A stretch of DNA of 64,000 bases from Sporobolomyces roseus (GCA_016617785.1 JADILM010000001.1:2480001-2544000); one strand, 5' to 3'; shown: positions 46,306 to 59,500, counted from the first letter of the stretch. Notes: generated from the letters alone by a model not told the origin. Numbers and translations: made by a program.

Positions 46306-47986
46306 TCAATTGACCCAGAAGAATTGTATGAATTCGTTGAGGACGTCAAGCTTGGATTGATGTTCATAGGACGTTATTTCTCTCGCTGAAGTCGATTTGC
46401 GAGAAGACCCATTTCTCGATTTGTCTCGGTTCGTTTTCTCCTCCTCCTCGTCGAAACAAGTGCGGCCATCTCGGAGAAGTGTGAGGGTTTCACGGACAAA
46501 GTGTCTGATCTCGATGTACACTGATAGCGTCGTGGACCGTGACATCTCCAGCCGAGTTTCTTGCTTCGTAAGGACGATACAAGCGACTTTCGAATCGCCG
46601 TGTTTCTCCACCGACCTTGACATCGTATAGATCAACTCGAGGACCTCCCAATCCCTCGACCTGAGAACGTCCTCTTGCGGAAGCTTGCTCATTCGTAGTA
46701 AAATGTCGAAGAGGAGGACCGGAAGGTTGGCGACGAGAGCACCTCCTCCAAAGTGAGAGCTGAACCGAAGATTTGAAGCGGGAGGGTTTGGAACACCGTA
46801 GACGAAATGAACTTGTGCGCTGTAAACCGGTGGGAAAGTCAATACTTCTGCACGCGTTCTTGCGATGAGCGAGAGTGCGCAAACTTGAAGAAGTGAGCCT
46901 TTGGGCGTTCGTCTGGATGCAAGTCTGTGCTGTCAGTACCGATGTCATCAGCGGTAACGAGGAAAAGGCTCTAGCTAACCGCTCTCGAAAACTGCCTCCA
47001 TGAAATCCTTGCGCTCCTCCCTTGACTTGGTCGGTCTCCAGCCGATAACCGTAACTTCAATCACCTATCAAGTCGAGGTTGAGTTCGACGTCCTCCTTAG
47101 TTGCGGACGAGCGACATTGAGCTCACCCGATCTGCTTCATCTTGATTTTTGTTAATGAGAGCGACACGCTCGTACAGAGAGTTGCGGAGTTGCGAGATCT
47201 GGTCTCTCGCATGTCGACGCTTGTAAGCATATTCACCAAGACTTGTTCGCCAAACGTAAACTCCTGCTCTTCCCCGAATCAATGCTTTGAGGTGCTCCTT
47301 ATTCGCTGAGTTGTACTTGTCGAGTTTGGAAGTGATACTGGCGGCACTTTCAGCATACTGAGATCCGCTGAGGAACATCTTGCGCGACTAGGTGTGAGAG
47401 AAGGGGAAGAGAGGAAGGAGTGTTTAGAAATATCAGAGGGATGTCGCTCCGGTCGATTCCGCGGCCTTGTCTCATGTACGAGAAGACAGAATCGATGGGA
47501 GAGTGACGTTTAGGACCCTCGAGGAAGCGAGTATGACTGAAGTGGAGAGTGGCGAACGAGAGTCGCGGAAAACGAAGAAGCAGAAATCGAGATGTCTTTG
47601 CTGTTCAACAAAGCACGATGACCTTTAGCTCTAGTTCGACGAGACGACAGGTCAGAGCTTGTTCTGGAACGCACCTCATTCGGTTTCTCTCCTCCATTCA
47701 AACGCTCCTCGAAACTAGGAGAGAATGAAGCATCGGCTACAGATAGACCCTTCCGAGCATCGAGCTTCGAGCTTCGAGGGAGAACACCTGCAGCGATGCA
47801 ATGGCAGTGAGAAGAGAGAGGTGTATTCGACACGGTGAGAGTGAAATGAGGAAATAGATCGAGTGTTGACAACAAGGTAGTGAGTCTGCGAAGATACTGA
47901 AAGTAGAGAGTCGAAAGAAACGAGGAACTGAATCGAATTCAAGAGATATAAACCTGTTTCGACCGCAACGACCCAATCAACGGCAT
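46306..47986 (-). CDS. Uncharacterised protein, about 377 aa
   Basis: Proposed exons: 47986-47954, 47896-47675, 47387-47127, 47064-46980, 46924-46846, 46759-46306, closing in frame. Segments with clear protein character: SASITSKLDKYNSANKEHLK, YERVALINKNQDEADR, VIEVTVIGWRPTKSREERKD, HPDERPKAHFFKFAHS, and LVANLPVLLFDILLRMSKLP. The tail is Glu/Lys/Ser-rich. No domain is recognised. The 287-nt intron 47388-47674 and the junction 46846/46759 (GTATTG donor) are weak points. Reading through the latter would give a shorter protein ending at TGA just after 46846. It starts 61 bp beyond the stop of the upstream same-strand GID9 gene. Confidence 0.5.
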
Positions 47987-48047
47987 CAGCTCAACGAGCT
48001 AATATGAGATCGGTAATCAAGCAGAGAGCTATGCGAGACGAAAAAAA

Positions 48048-49835
48048 CTATACCTTTTTCAATTCGTTCCAATCAAACACTTCACCCGTAACCGGTTCAA
48101 TCAACTTCCCATCATTCCTCTCACTCGCCCTCAATTCCAATCCCTACTCTCATAACGAAACCCAATCAGCATCTCGTCAGAAGAAATAGAGAGTATTCCG
48201 ATGAAACTTACCTCTTTAGAATAAGCTCTTCCCTCACCACCACCGGCCACTCCACCTCCACCAATCCTACTAATGAGAGCAACCAACATTCCACCTTCTC
48301 CACCATCCCCTTCTACGACTTTACCAGTGAGGGAACAAACGATCGTCGAATTCGTATGATGGGAATACGGAACACTCTGTACCAAGCTCCTCAATGGACT
48401 CGTACATAACGGACAACTCGTCAAAGTTGCTGCTGAGGGTTCAGAGGGAGTAGGGAGAGTTGTAGCAACAGCAGAAGGGGGGAGTGAAGGTTTAGTCAAG
48501 ATTAATTGACCACTAGGGGAAATGGTTAAAGTTCCTCCCGAACGAGAAATCGCGTTCTCTGATTCAGAGGTTGAGGTTGAAGGGGTTGGGGGTAATGGAC
48601 AACAAGTGGGAGTTTTGAGAGATGCGAGTCCGGCTTGGAGGGACATGTGGAGGAGTGGGAGCGAGGGGAGGGAATGCAGAGTTAGGAATGTCGTTCGGAA
48701 GAGGTGAGTGAGGTCGGTCCACCTTGAGGGCGAGTAGAGATCCTATTGGTAAGAGATAGAGAGTGTGAGTAAAAGAGTCAGGCGAGAGAGAGAGAGAGAG
48801 GGAAGAAAGGGGGACAAACCGAGTAGATTCGGCAGGTGGTCGAAGGGGGATAGGCTAGTAATGCCATTACTCTCTTGAGTTCTTCCATTGGGTTCATCTT
48901 CTTTTCTACTGATGAAGGGGTTCCGTTCGATGCGGCGTGAGAGGTAGGGGAGAAAGAAGCGGGAGGATCGAATTCGGAGAGAGTCGAGGGAGTGAGATTC
49001 TTTCGAGCGTAAAGGATCGCTTGAGGTAAAGAACGGGTTCGACATAGTTCGATGAAGGATTGAAGGTGGATCGTGAATTCGAGAGGAGACTGAAGATGTG
49101 ATGGGTCAGCAGGGATCAAAGGAGAGAAGAGAGAGAGGATTTGCGAAACTCACTTTGAGTTTCTTCAGAGCAGTTCTATTCTCTCCTACCCAACTCAGTA
49201 CTTCCTCTAGTTTCTTGTCCGCGAGTGCTACCTCTACTTTGCCCATCTCGTCCCACAATTCCTTATCGACGAGACTTTCAACGTTCTCCTCCTTTGCGAG
49301 AATCTCTGCACTCCTCTTCAACGGCGGGTTCGACCTCAACATGTAATCGACCAAATGATGTGACAGTCTCTTCTGTGCCCACACGGGATAACTCTGATCC
49401 TCCAAAGTCGAGGGAACGTTGTCGAGGTGTGTTAATCTGTGTTTGATGATTTGATTCGTTTGTTCAGTTTGATTCTCCAATTCTACGAGTTTCCTCTTGA
49501 GCCCTTTCATCCTCGACAACATTGAGTCTACTGATTTTGATATTTGTAGTTTCTGTTGAGGATCGAGTTGAGAAGAAGAAGTGGAAGCGGCTTTGGCAGT
49601 TTTGAGCAAGATTTGATCGAGATCTTTCTGAAGTGCAGTCATGTTGTACTCGTAGGATTTCGCAGTTGTCTTTTGTAACCTCCTTAGTGTATCGAGTGGA
49701 GCCTGATGAAAGAGAGAAGGAGTGTCATCAAGTGGGGGGAAAGAGAAGAGGAGGGAAGAGAGAGGGGGGACTCACTCTGAGTAGGTCTTGCTCTAGTAAG
49801 AGTACTTGATCTGGGTTCAACTTTGTAGTGCTCAT
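48048..49835 (-). CDS. FYV10: GID/CTLH ubiquitin ligase subunit Gid9/Fyv10 (MAEA)
   Basis: 501 aa. Exons: 49835-49776, 49702-49154, 49089-48820, 48742-48212, 48143-48048. The order matches MAEA/Fyv10: an N-terminal helical coiled coil; a LisH-like segment (QKRLSHHLVDYMLRSNPPLK); a CTLH region (ALKKLKSPLEFTIHLQSFIE, RTRSLPQAILYARKNLTP); a CRA part (ELKRVMALLAYPP); SLQAGLASLKTPTC; then a degenerate RING (CPLCTSPLRSL...HHTNSTIVCSLTGK). The end is PVTGEVFDWNELKKV. The complex degrades gluconeogenic enzymes when glucose returns. The RING has a Gly/Ser-rich insert (GGEGGMLVALISRIGGGGVA) and a long Ser/Thr/Pro insert before the CPLC. The start lies 72 bp from the divergent POM152 start. A (GA)n run (about 48783-48800) lies in intron 3. 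Confidence 0.88.
48784..48801. repeat. (GA)n microsatellite
   Basis: About nine GA units inside intron 48743-48819 of the GID9 gene, i.e. a (CT)n pyrimidine tract on the transcribed message. It may serve as the polypyrimidine tract for splicing. Confidence 0.7.
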
Positions 49836-49907
49836 TGTGTTGTATTCGAGTGAGGTGTAAGAGAGTCGCTTCTTCTTCTCTCTTCTCTCTTCTCTCAAAC
49901 TCGTCAA
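49836..49907. promoter_or_regulatory. 72-bp bidirectional promoter between GID9 and POM152
   Basis: Only 72 bp separate the two start codons. The spacer is CT/GA-rich (runs of TCTTCTTCTCTCTTCTCTC near 49870-49890) with no TATA. The 5' UTRs must be very short or the promoters must overlap the neighbouring genes. Confidence 0.6.
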
Positions 49908-52900
49908 ATGTCGAAACCACCGCCTGACTCAGACAAGCCACTACCACCACCACCATTGATTCCACTAGATATCATCGATGCACCTACTCAACGACTATAC
50001 CTTGTCGCTGTCCTGTTATTGATTCAAGCCTACAAATTATCTCATTTCCTAACTCCAACTTCTCAATCAATACAAACGAATCCAATCCTAGATCCAAATT
50101 GGACTCTATACAAATGGATCACAATAGATATCTTAGCGATTCAAGTGGTGAAAAGGCTGAGAATTCCCAGGTTAGATTGGGGTTGGAAAGCTAGATGGGC
50201 TACGGCTATCACTCTCATCCTACTAGATTACACTTTATTCGGTAGATGGATCGTATGTACCCCCCTCTTTCTCCCTCTCAAAGTGACAATTCGCTCATCC
50301 GAGATGGATTGAATTCCAGTTTACCGCATCCATCTTCCTTCCCTCTTCAATTAAATCCCTCTTGACCCACTACTACTCGACAGCAGAGAGATCAGTCAGG
50401 TTATCAAAAGTAGTAGGAAAGAAAGGTTCTCATTTGGGAGGTCAATACACGGTTCATATCTTAGCAGTTTCGTAAGTTCCCTCTCACTCGCCCTCCCCCT
50501 CATCCTAGCTGAGCATGAGTGTTCGACAGTACCGCTATCCTCAACCCACTATCCTCGACGTACTGTCGTTTCTCATCCTCGAAATCCTCTGAACCAACCC
50601 TAATCCCTCTCCTCCTCAACAACACCATCCCCTCTAAACTCACCTACTCGCTCACTTCCCTCTCGGACCCCTCCTCCACTCGAGAAATCACGATCCCAGT
50701 TTCCAAACTGATCAAACCCCGAAAACACCATCTCCCACACCACAATCCTCTTTCAATCCAAGATGCCTCTTCAGAAGAAGACGACGATCTCGCTCTAGCA
50801 GCTCAATGGTCTCTCGTCCCTTCTTCCCCGAGAACCCCTTCCTCCTCCTCCTCAAAACGCCATCACCCACTCCCACCCTCCTCATCCTCTCTCATTGGGT
50901 CTTCCTCTTCTTCAAACTCGGCAAATGACAACCCACTAGACCTCTCAGATCCATTCTCCTCTTTATCTCCCTCTCAATCTCTCTATTACTTACCCATCAC
51001 TACTCCCGGTCACGTCGAACTCCTCTCAATCCTAGATTCCGATGGACACCCTATCAGAATTCGACGCAAACGTTCTTCCAATCCCTCTTCTTCAACTTCA
51101 ACTTCAACTTATGAATCAACTCTGATCACTGAATGTCCTCAAGCAGGTTTCGATTTGGGAGGACAAGAAAGAATAGAACATAGGTGTTTGATCGATCCTA
51201 ATTCGTTTGTTGAGGAAGAATCCTTCTCGTTGGGATTAAAAGTGAAAGGTAACGAACCATTGAAAGTTAGTTGGAGTTCAAGGGAGGGAGATCCTTTGAG
51301 AGGTTTGAAGAAAAAGTTTGACAGTTTAGAAGGAATCGTTGGATCTCGAGAAGAAGGGGAAGGGGAGGAGGGAATGGTGAGGGTACCTTTGAATGTCAGT
51401 TTGTCGAGAGTTGGGAGGACTAGTTATATGGTCGAGAAAGTTATTGATAGGTTTGGGAACGAGGTTAGTTATGGAGCATCATCTTTGGGAGGGGCGCCTC
51501 TATTGGAAGGAACGCAAGGGAATAGAGAAATCATGGTTCACAAATTACCGGAAATCATGTTTGTGGGTGAATGTGCGAGAGGGGATGAGGTACAGTTGTT
51601 GGATGGACAGAAACAAAAGTTGAGGTTCAAGTTGAGTGGATTGGAAGAGGAGGAAAAGTATAAAGGGTTCGTTGGGATGAGGTTTACACCCTCTAGTTTA
51701 AGTGAGGGACAAGGGTGGGAGAAAGAGATTGAAGTGAATGCGAGGAATGGGGAAGTCGAAGTTGATAAAGCTGGAACTTATGAGATTACGAGAGTGAAGA
51801 GTCAATATTGTCAAGGATCAGTACTCGTCCCTTCTTCCTGTACACTCATTCTCCAACCCCTCCCTACACTCTCGACCACTTTCACTCACTTACACGATCT
51901 CTGCTCTTCCCCAACTGGACTCCTCACGACTTTACACCTGACCGGAGTCGCACCTTTCACCGTTTCTTACTCTCTAACGAAACTTACCGGACGTCCTTCT
52001 TCGACACATCATACGCATAGGTTGTCGCATTCGAGGGACGAATTGAAGATTGAACCTGGGGTCGGAGAGTGGGAGGTCAGGTTCACTCAGATCGAGGATA
52101 GGTTCCATAAGAAATTGAAATTGAATGGAGCGAAGGGAGAATTTAGTAAGAGGATCAAGGTGGAAGAGGTTGCTGAAGCGAAATGGAGGGAGAGGGAGAA
52201 GACGGTGCATAGTTGTGAAGGTGGAACTGTTGGTGTTGAAGTTCAACTCAAGGTCAGTCATCCTTTGACTTAAAGTCTGCATCGTGGTAAAGGTGCTGAT
52301 AGTGTCGGGCTCGATTGACAGGGCTCGGCACCTTGGACTCTCGAGTACTCGGTTGTCGGTCAGAAACCTCAAACTATCGAAGGGATTCAAAAATCTCCTC
52401 ATTACCTCGAAGTAGAGATCCCAAACCTCGTCTCTCAACAAGGAGGACAATTTGCTCTATCTCTCGGTAGGTCGACTTCTCATCTCTCACATCGAATTTG
52501 AAGTCGAGCTGACCTAGGATCGTTTCGATTGCATTTCAGAGAGCGTTCTCGATTCTCATGGTTGTCGAAGACCTCTCACTTCACCTGATCTCGTCGTCGA
52601 TGTCAGGAGGACGAAACCTACTGCTCGATTCCATGGGGCTGAGGGTAAGAGGGAGGTAGTGATTCGAGATGGAGATGAAGCGAGAGTTCCCGTTAGATTA
52701 ACCGGTGAAGGCGTATGTCTCTTACTTGCCTCTTCGATCTCTATCATGCAGCCAGCTGACGAGATAGCATTGATGTAGCCCTGGACGATTACCTACTCTG
52801 CTCCAACCTCTTCTCAACCCGTCACTTTCGTCGCTCATCAACCCAACGTCGATTTGATGATCCCTTCTGCTCCTTCCGGAACTTACAAGCTATTGTCGGT

Positions 52901-54424
52901 CAGAGACAAGTTCTGTCCTGGAGATGTCGTCGAGACTGAATGGAGGGTCGGAATTCTTACGAGACCCAAGGTTGGACTCGACGAGAAAGCTGGGAAGAAG
53001 AAGGGTGGAATTATCAGACGAGAAGGGGTTTGCCAGAACAAGGTCGATAGCGTTGGATTGACTTTCGAAGGTGAGTTCGAGACTTTGAATCGTATGGGTC
53101 GACGAGCGAAACTGATCTTGACTCTCATTTCTATTTCTGATAGGCAAAGCACCATTCAAAGCTACTTACACTCTCGCCAAGAACTCTCAATCTTCCGATT
53201 CTCGACCTCACACCTTGCAAGCTATTCAATCTCACGCTTCACTCACCCTCTTCACCGCCGAGGCAGGTCACCACGTTTACGAGATCACCGGAGTTTCGGA
53301 TTCGCTCTACACTTCACCTTCTCCCCTCGGTCTAGTCACACCTATCAAGCTCGAGCAAGAAGTCTGGAGTCTACCCGGAGCACATTTCTCGCACGGAGCG
53401 AAACATGGATTCTGCGTTCACGATGAACTCGTTTCGCGGTCTTCCGAGGATCTCGTTCTCGAATTACAAGGTCAAGCGCCGTTTTCAGTCGAACTCGAAG
53501 TCAAGGAGGAAGGAAAGAGGGGAACGAAGAAGTTTACTGTACCAGAGATCAAATCCCATCGATGGCCGATTTCACTTCCTTACAAACTCCACACTCCCAA
53601 CCCTCACTCGATCGCCGTTCGAAGAGTCGTCGACGCTCACGGCTGCGAGTCGCTCTTCGACTCGGCACCTTCCTCTGCCTCATCGAATGCCCTCACCTCG
53701 ATCAAGAAATCCACCTTCGCCCTCGTCTCCGTTTCAGAAACCGCTTCTATCGCTCCCGTCTCCTCGCAAGTCGATCACTGTGTTGGTGACTTCCTCGATT
53801 TCGTCGTGCAAGGTTCTCCTCCTTTCACCGTCAAATACGAATTCGAAGGAAAGAAACACTCGGTACCTCTCAAAGGTAGTCAATTCCAAAGATTGGCGAC
53901 TGAAGAGGGAACTTTCAGAGTCTTGAGTGTCGGCCATGGAGAGGATCAGTGTCGTTCAAACACGGTCGATCTGTATGTAACTATCCTTGAATCGGTTTGT
54001 ACGCGCTCTCGAAGCTGATCTCTCTTCCGTGGATACAGCGTCAAACACATCCATCCAATCCCTTCAGCCAAGGTATCGACCGGTGATTCGATCGTCGTCG
54101 ATATTCGAGAAGGAGATCAAACCGAAATCGTATTCTCGTTCACGGGTACCGCTCCTTTCTCTTTCACCTATTCTCGAAGGGCACCTCAAGATCGGAGCAA
54201 AGACAAGAAAGTGCTCGAAACTCATACTGTCACGTGAGTCTGCCCCCGTCTCTCTTCGTTCGAGCACGGCTGATGAAATCGATCGACGGTTTTGCAGCGG
54301 TATCGAAGAGAACAGCTATTCGATCTTGACGTCTCAAGAAGGTACTTACTCGGTGTCCTACATCGCCGACAAATATTGTAGCTATCCGCCAGCGTCGAAA
54401 TCAGGAGCAGTCGTGCGATCGTAG
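49908..54424 (+). CDS. POM152: Nuclear pore membrane glycoprotein Pom152
   Basis: 1326 aa (yeast Pom152 is 1337). Exons: 49908-50252, 50320-50471, 50530-52252, 52322-52466, 52540-52712, 52779-53070, 53144-53972, 54039-54233, 54298-54424. The N-terminus has a Pro-rich cytoplasmic start, then hydrophobic segments (LYLVAVLLLIQAYKL, WATAITLILLDYTLFG, and a third near GGQYTVHILAVSTAILNPL). The rest is luminal and made of repeated Ig/cadherin-like strands with recurring 'G.(A/P)PF.(V/A).Y' patterns (GVAPFTVSY, GKAPFKATY, GSPPFTVKY, GTAPFSFTY) and 'GTY.(I/V)..(V/I).D..C' patterns. These are the hallmark of Pom152, the ring-forming transmembrane nucleoporin of fungi. A Ser-rich insert lies near 250-320. 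Confidence 0.93.
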
Positions 54425-54613
54425 TCGCTCGAAGGAGAAGGAGTTGGAAGAGACCAAAACTGTACAAATGCTTGATCTTCGTAAGGATATAGAACGAAAT
54501 CATTGCAACGCAAAACACACAAAGTATACCCATACACTACTGAGTCCGGCTGAATTGAGCGAAGAGAAGAGGAGAATCAATAGGTGAACAATTGGGCAAG
54601 TGCGAAGATGAAG

Positions 54614-56024
54614 CTAGTAGAACGGCGAAACAGGGGCATTGACGAACGACGAGCTGCTCGAGTGAGTCCTCGTAAGGCGAGCCTCCTGACGAGCCATAGG
54701 AACGTAGGGTGTCTTGGGGAAGATGTCGAATCGGAAGGATTCTTCGTTCTGAGTTTCAACTCGTGGGTAAGCAGCTTTAGGGTCCTCCTGTGGTATGGAT
54801 GTATCAGCTCTGGGCGGGATCGATTACAGCACGCAGAGGAGAAAGCTCACGTCGAAACGGTGGAAGTATGGAACGAAGTGCTCCAATAGTGCTTGATGCT
54901 TCCTCAGAGTCGAGAGAATATCGACACTTTGGGAATGACCAGCAAGCCAGGAACTGAGCTCGATCGGCTTCGATACTTCTGAGTAGAGGAAGTTCTCCAT
55001 TTTGACGTGGTCTTTGTCCGTGAAGAAGTTTCGCAAGGTTATTTTGGCTTTCGAAGCGTGGAGTGGGGTAAGAGGGAAGCCTGCGACGAGTAAGGCGAAA
55101 TGACGCGGGTCCAATGACTGTACGGCTTCTTCCATGGCATAAAGGACAGTAAGCGAATCCCAGGCTGACGAGAAATGGAGAGTGCGCAACGATTCGAATT
55201 CGAGAGTTCGAAGAGTCTTCTCCGACGATCGAGAGGAGGTGGAGAGACGGCGATGTCGGAAAGATCTCAACCTATCTCGTTGACTTTGAGCTAGATTGGC
55301 CAGAATGAGTAAAGTTTGACCGAGGAGGAGGAGCGGATTCATCGCGATGGCCATTTCCTGAGAGTCGCTTCGGCTGAGAGGGAGTCGTAGTCGAATAGCC
55401 TCGGGCAGTGGTCCCTTGTGCTCGTGCCAGCTTACCCGAAAGCTGTTTGGTGCAGCATTGAAAAGTTTTCGACTACTTGAGCGATTTCCGAGCTCAAGAA
55501 AGGACATTCTCGACTCACTGTACTCGAGCTTCGCCAAAGATGAAAGGTTCCTTGTCTAAAGAGATCATCAGGGTCAGTACGTGAGTCTCTCCGGGCCAAA
55601 AGCTCTAAAATTCACGGGTTCCAAAGAGTTTTTGAAGGAGCTCAAACTTTTGCATCCTATCAAAGTCCTCACACCCGACGAGTATGATTTCTTGAAGCTG
55701 TCATACCTTGCACATGTGCTGAGTATCGTACAGGAGATCGAGTAGGAAATTGCTCACAGTCGCAGCAGCAGGTCGTTTGTCGTTCATGATGATGCGAGTT
55801 CTTTCGTTCATTTCTTGAAAAGCCTTCAGGCAAACCTCGCTGTTTGATACCCCCTTGATAATGGCAGTCTTCCACATGAGAGCAGCGCCAATTCCAGTGA
55901 AGATTGCTTGTATTTTGCCGCTTCCATCAATTTTGCGCAACAACGAGGTGAGTTCAACAGCTTCGTAGACGAGACCTGCTCCATCGACCGTACCATCGTC
56001 GTCGCAGTCAGGAATCGAAGCCAT
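54614..56024 (-). CDS. Uncharacterised protein, about 377 aa
   Basis: Proposed exons: 56024-55707, 55667-55616, 55555-55519, 55442-54851, 54748-54614, total 378 codons in phase. Recognisable protein character throughout (AGLVYEAVELTSLLRKIDGS, AFQEMNERTRIIMNDKRPAA, MNPLLLLGQTLLILANLAQS, LQSLDP-type helices, FRFDIFPKTPYVPMARQEAR). One hydrophobic helix (PLLLLGQTLLILANLA) may be membrane-associated or buried. No family recognised. The intron 55668-55706 is only 39 nt, so exons 2 and 3 are the least certain part. It ends 189 bp from the POM152 stop, convergent. Confidence 0.55.
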
Positions 56025-56511
56025 CAGTGTGAGTCAATAGGTCACAGAAGGTGCGGAGTGAGAGGAAGAAACCAAACGGACATAAACGAAACGGACTCGA
56101 AACAGACCGACAACCGGTAAGAGACTCGTATTGTCCCTGAATTACCCCTGAACGTGCTTGAGGTCCACAGCCTCACCTGAGACGGTGCTCGAGAGAAAGG
56201 AAAAACCTCGCGGTCGAAGCTAAGCTGGGTCTGTCAGCATGTCAGGCGAGACAGCCTGAGGAGTTTCGAGGGTTGAAAAGTTGCGCAGAGAAAAGGATCG
56301 ATTCGACATGACCCAAAATTGGCAGCGTTGTAGTGAGTCTATATGACATTTTCATATGACTTTAATGTGACTAGAGCGGTGTTTCGAGACTCACTCTTGC
56401 GAAATCCAAAAGTCAACGACTCCCAAAAATTTTCACGAGTCGAAAGTTGACTTTACCCACTTCGACCTCGAATTCCTCAATCCACTCAAGAGACGCGCTA
56501 GGAGCTACGAG
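56025..56511. other. Divergent intergenic region before Ku80
   Basis: About 490 bp between the start codons of the unknown minus gene and Ku80. No TATA box, RNA gene or repeat recognised. Confidence 0.45.
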
Positions 56512-59500
56512 ATGGCGCTGGTGAGCCTACATAAGCTACTAATGCTACCTCCAGGTCCTCCCGCTAATTCCCCGCTGATTGTTGTTGATCAGACTCCGAG
56601 GTCAGCTGCTGTCTTCCTCATCGACTGCAATGCTTCAATGAATAGCCTGCATCAATTCGAAGATGATATAGAAGAGGATGGAGGTGTTAAACAGCGTAGC
56701 TCGTTGGATGTAGCGAAAGAATACGTCAAGGCTAAAGTCGTTCAACGAGTGAGTCTCTCTCTTCTTCGCTACCTCCTAGAGTGGGACTGACTCGATGAGA
56801 GATATAGATCATACGTGATCTCAAGACTATACCACTCGCAGTCCTCGCTTTCGGTTTCACCAAAACAAAAAATATCATGACTACTAAAGCGAAGGAAGCA
56901 GCGAGGGAGAATGGAGAACCCTTTGATCGATCGAACGACGAATTCCAAGGAATCTACGAACTGGCGCCGCTCACCTTCAGTCCCGACACGAGTACACTCG
57001 AAAGAATCGATCAATTACTCGTCGCTGGAGCTGGTCAACCTGGAGATGGTGAGTCACGACTCGCTCCATATACGATCGCAAATATAGCTGACAAGTAACC
57101 TGATCTATACAGCTCACACCGCTATCATCGCCGGACTCGAAACCCTCAAATCGCAGGACGCAACGAGGAACTACAAAACGAAAGAACTCTTCCTTCTCAC
57201 TGATGGCGAAACGACAGTCGATTGGGAGGATTGGCAGGGTACGAAGCAAGGGCTAGAAGAGAATGGATTGACACTCAAGGTCATGTACGTCTTTCGCCTT
57301 TTCCTCTGATTAGAGATCAGTCGAAAGTTGATCTGGTCTCTTCGCAATTCGTAGTGGAGTGAACTTTGACGACGAGTCGACGGGATACGTTGAAGAGAAC
57401 AAGTCCGAGATCAAGGTGAGCTGATCAATGAGTCACTGTCAACTTGCGAAAGATACTGACTTCAAAACTGAATTTCAGCGAGAGAACGAAAGCATGTATC
57501 ACAAACTCGTTCACAAGCTCAACAAGAGGGTTGAAGACACCGATAGCTCCGACTCTTCCAGGGTCGTCAATGCGACCCTCGCACTCGAAGCCATCAGCAC
57601 TCCCAGCGTCAAAGCCGTCAACTCTCCCGCCAATACGATGGCCCTCAGACTCGGAGACCCCGACACGAACCCTGATCGCTCTCTCACCATGTGGATCAAC
57701 GTCAAGAAGGCTGTCGTTCCGGCTCCGATACCTTCGATGAAGAAGATGAGTCTGGCAGGTTTCGATCGTGCACAACACCCTCAGGAAGCGAGTCAATCGA
57801 CCTTCGCCACGAAACCCTCGTTCGCCGGACAGAAACGTGGGTTTTACAGGATCAACGAGGAGGACGGCGAAGACGAGATGGAGGAGGAAGGCGATCGAGA
57901 AGAGGGTGAGAACGGAAATGATGGATCTCGCGACAAGATACTCTCGAAGGAGGAGGCAGCCGAACTATTCAACAAGCAACAGAAATCATCACTCTTTCCC
58001 TCGATTCTTACTTCGATGGGAAAGATCGGAGCCAACTTCGAAAAGACGCTTCGTTCAGCAGGATTGCAAGAATCCGACAAGGTTGACGCCGATCTCGCTT
58101 CTCATGACGTTCTTTCACAACGACGATTCTTCTATCGACCTCCACCGAATCCCAAGCAAGGTCCCGCAGAGATCAAGGTCAAGAAGAAGACAATTCTTGG
58201 AGGAGAATCTGACGAGGAAGAAGGTGGAGGAGATGACGACGACGGAGAAGCAGAAGGCGTTCGCAAAGAGATCGACGAAGGTGCACAACTCGTCGAAGCT
58301 TACTTCTACGGAGGCGAGATGGTCCTAACGGGAGATTACGAAGAATCGTTCGGAAAATTGACCGACTTGAAAATGGGAATGGATATCTTGCAATTCATGA
58401 AGATGTCGGATGTAAGCTCTAGAATCCCCACCTCTCTTGAATGAATGAATGACGCGAGACTCACGAGTGACTGCGACAGGTTCGATACGATTGGCGAATG
58501 GGCGATGTTTTCTACGTCTACGCTTCGAAAGGTCAATCTGGTTCGGAGAAACTCTTTTCGGCTCTCGTCAACGGTATGCAAGAGAGGCTCTCTTGTGCCG
58601 TCGTTCGCTTCGTCAAGAAAGGATTCACTTCGGGCAAGACTGGTCAACATATCATGCCTGATCCACAACTCGGCATCCTCTTCCCTGCTAGCGATCCCGA
58701 AGTCGGCTCAGAGTTCTGCTACTACGTTCGAGTAAGCTCAAATCATCACTCTACTCGTGCTGATGAACCTGCTAAAGCTGTTCCGTCGACAGCTCCCTTT
58801 CGGCGAAGACGTTCGCTCTTTCGAATTCCCTTCACTTTCCAATCTCTTCAATCGCAAGGGTCTTCGCATCGAGACTCATCCCCTCCTCCCGACCAAAGAA
58901 CAAGATGCAGCTATGGATGAGTTCGTCGATGCTATGGATTTGACCAAGGCAGCGAAAGACGATGGAGATGGGTTAGCTTCCGAAACTGCCATTTCTCATT
59001 CCTGCTCTTTACTGAAACTACTCTCGCATCTTCCAGTGATACTACACCTTGGTTCGACATCGATCAATCGTTCTCTCCCGCCATTCACAATATTCAAAAC
59101 ACTCTCACTTTCCGCCTCACGAATCCAGACGGCGATCTACCTCCAGTCCCGAGAATCCTCACACAATACATGGATCCTCCTCGACGGCTTGTCGAATCTG
59201 CTGAAGAAGCGAAAGCTGCCGCTGTCAAAGCTTTCAAGATCTCTGCCGGTACATTCCCTACTCCCTTTTCGCACGAGAACACGAGCTGATCGGAGCTTCG
59301 CTTACTCTAGTTCCTCCGAAACCCAAGAAGATCACGAAAGCGAACGAGAACTATGTTCAACCCGAAGACGACCAGGCAGACGCCGATATTGCAGCATTGT
59401 TTGGAACGAACAAAGCCACAATCGATCATTCGAAAGCCCCTCGAGTTTCTCAAGTCACTGTCAAAGCCACCGGTCTGGAAGTCAAAGACTCTTCGCAATC

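Noticed and set aside
56100..56230. Possible tRNA-like stretch
   Set aside because: I could not pair acceptor, D, anticodon and T arms or find A/B boxes in correct spacing.
56521..56592. Reading through the first Ku80 intron (72 nt, no stop)
   Set aside because: The translated segment (VSLHKLLMLPPGPP...) does not resemble Ku80 N-termini, and the stretch has a donor, TACTAAT and a strong acceptor.
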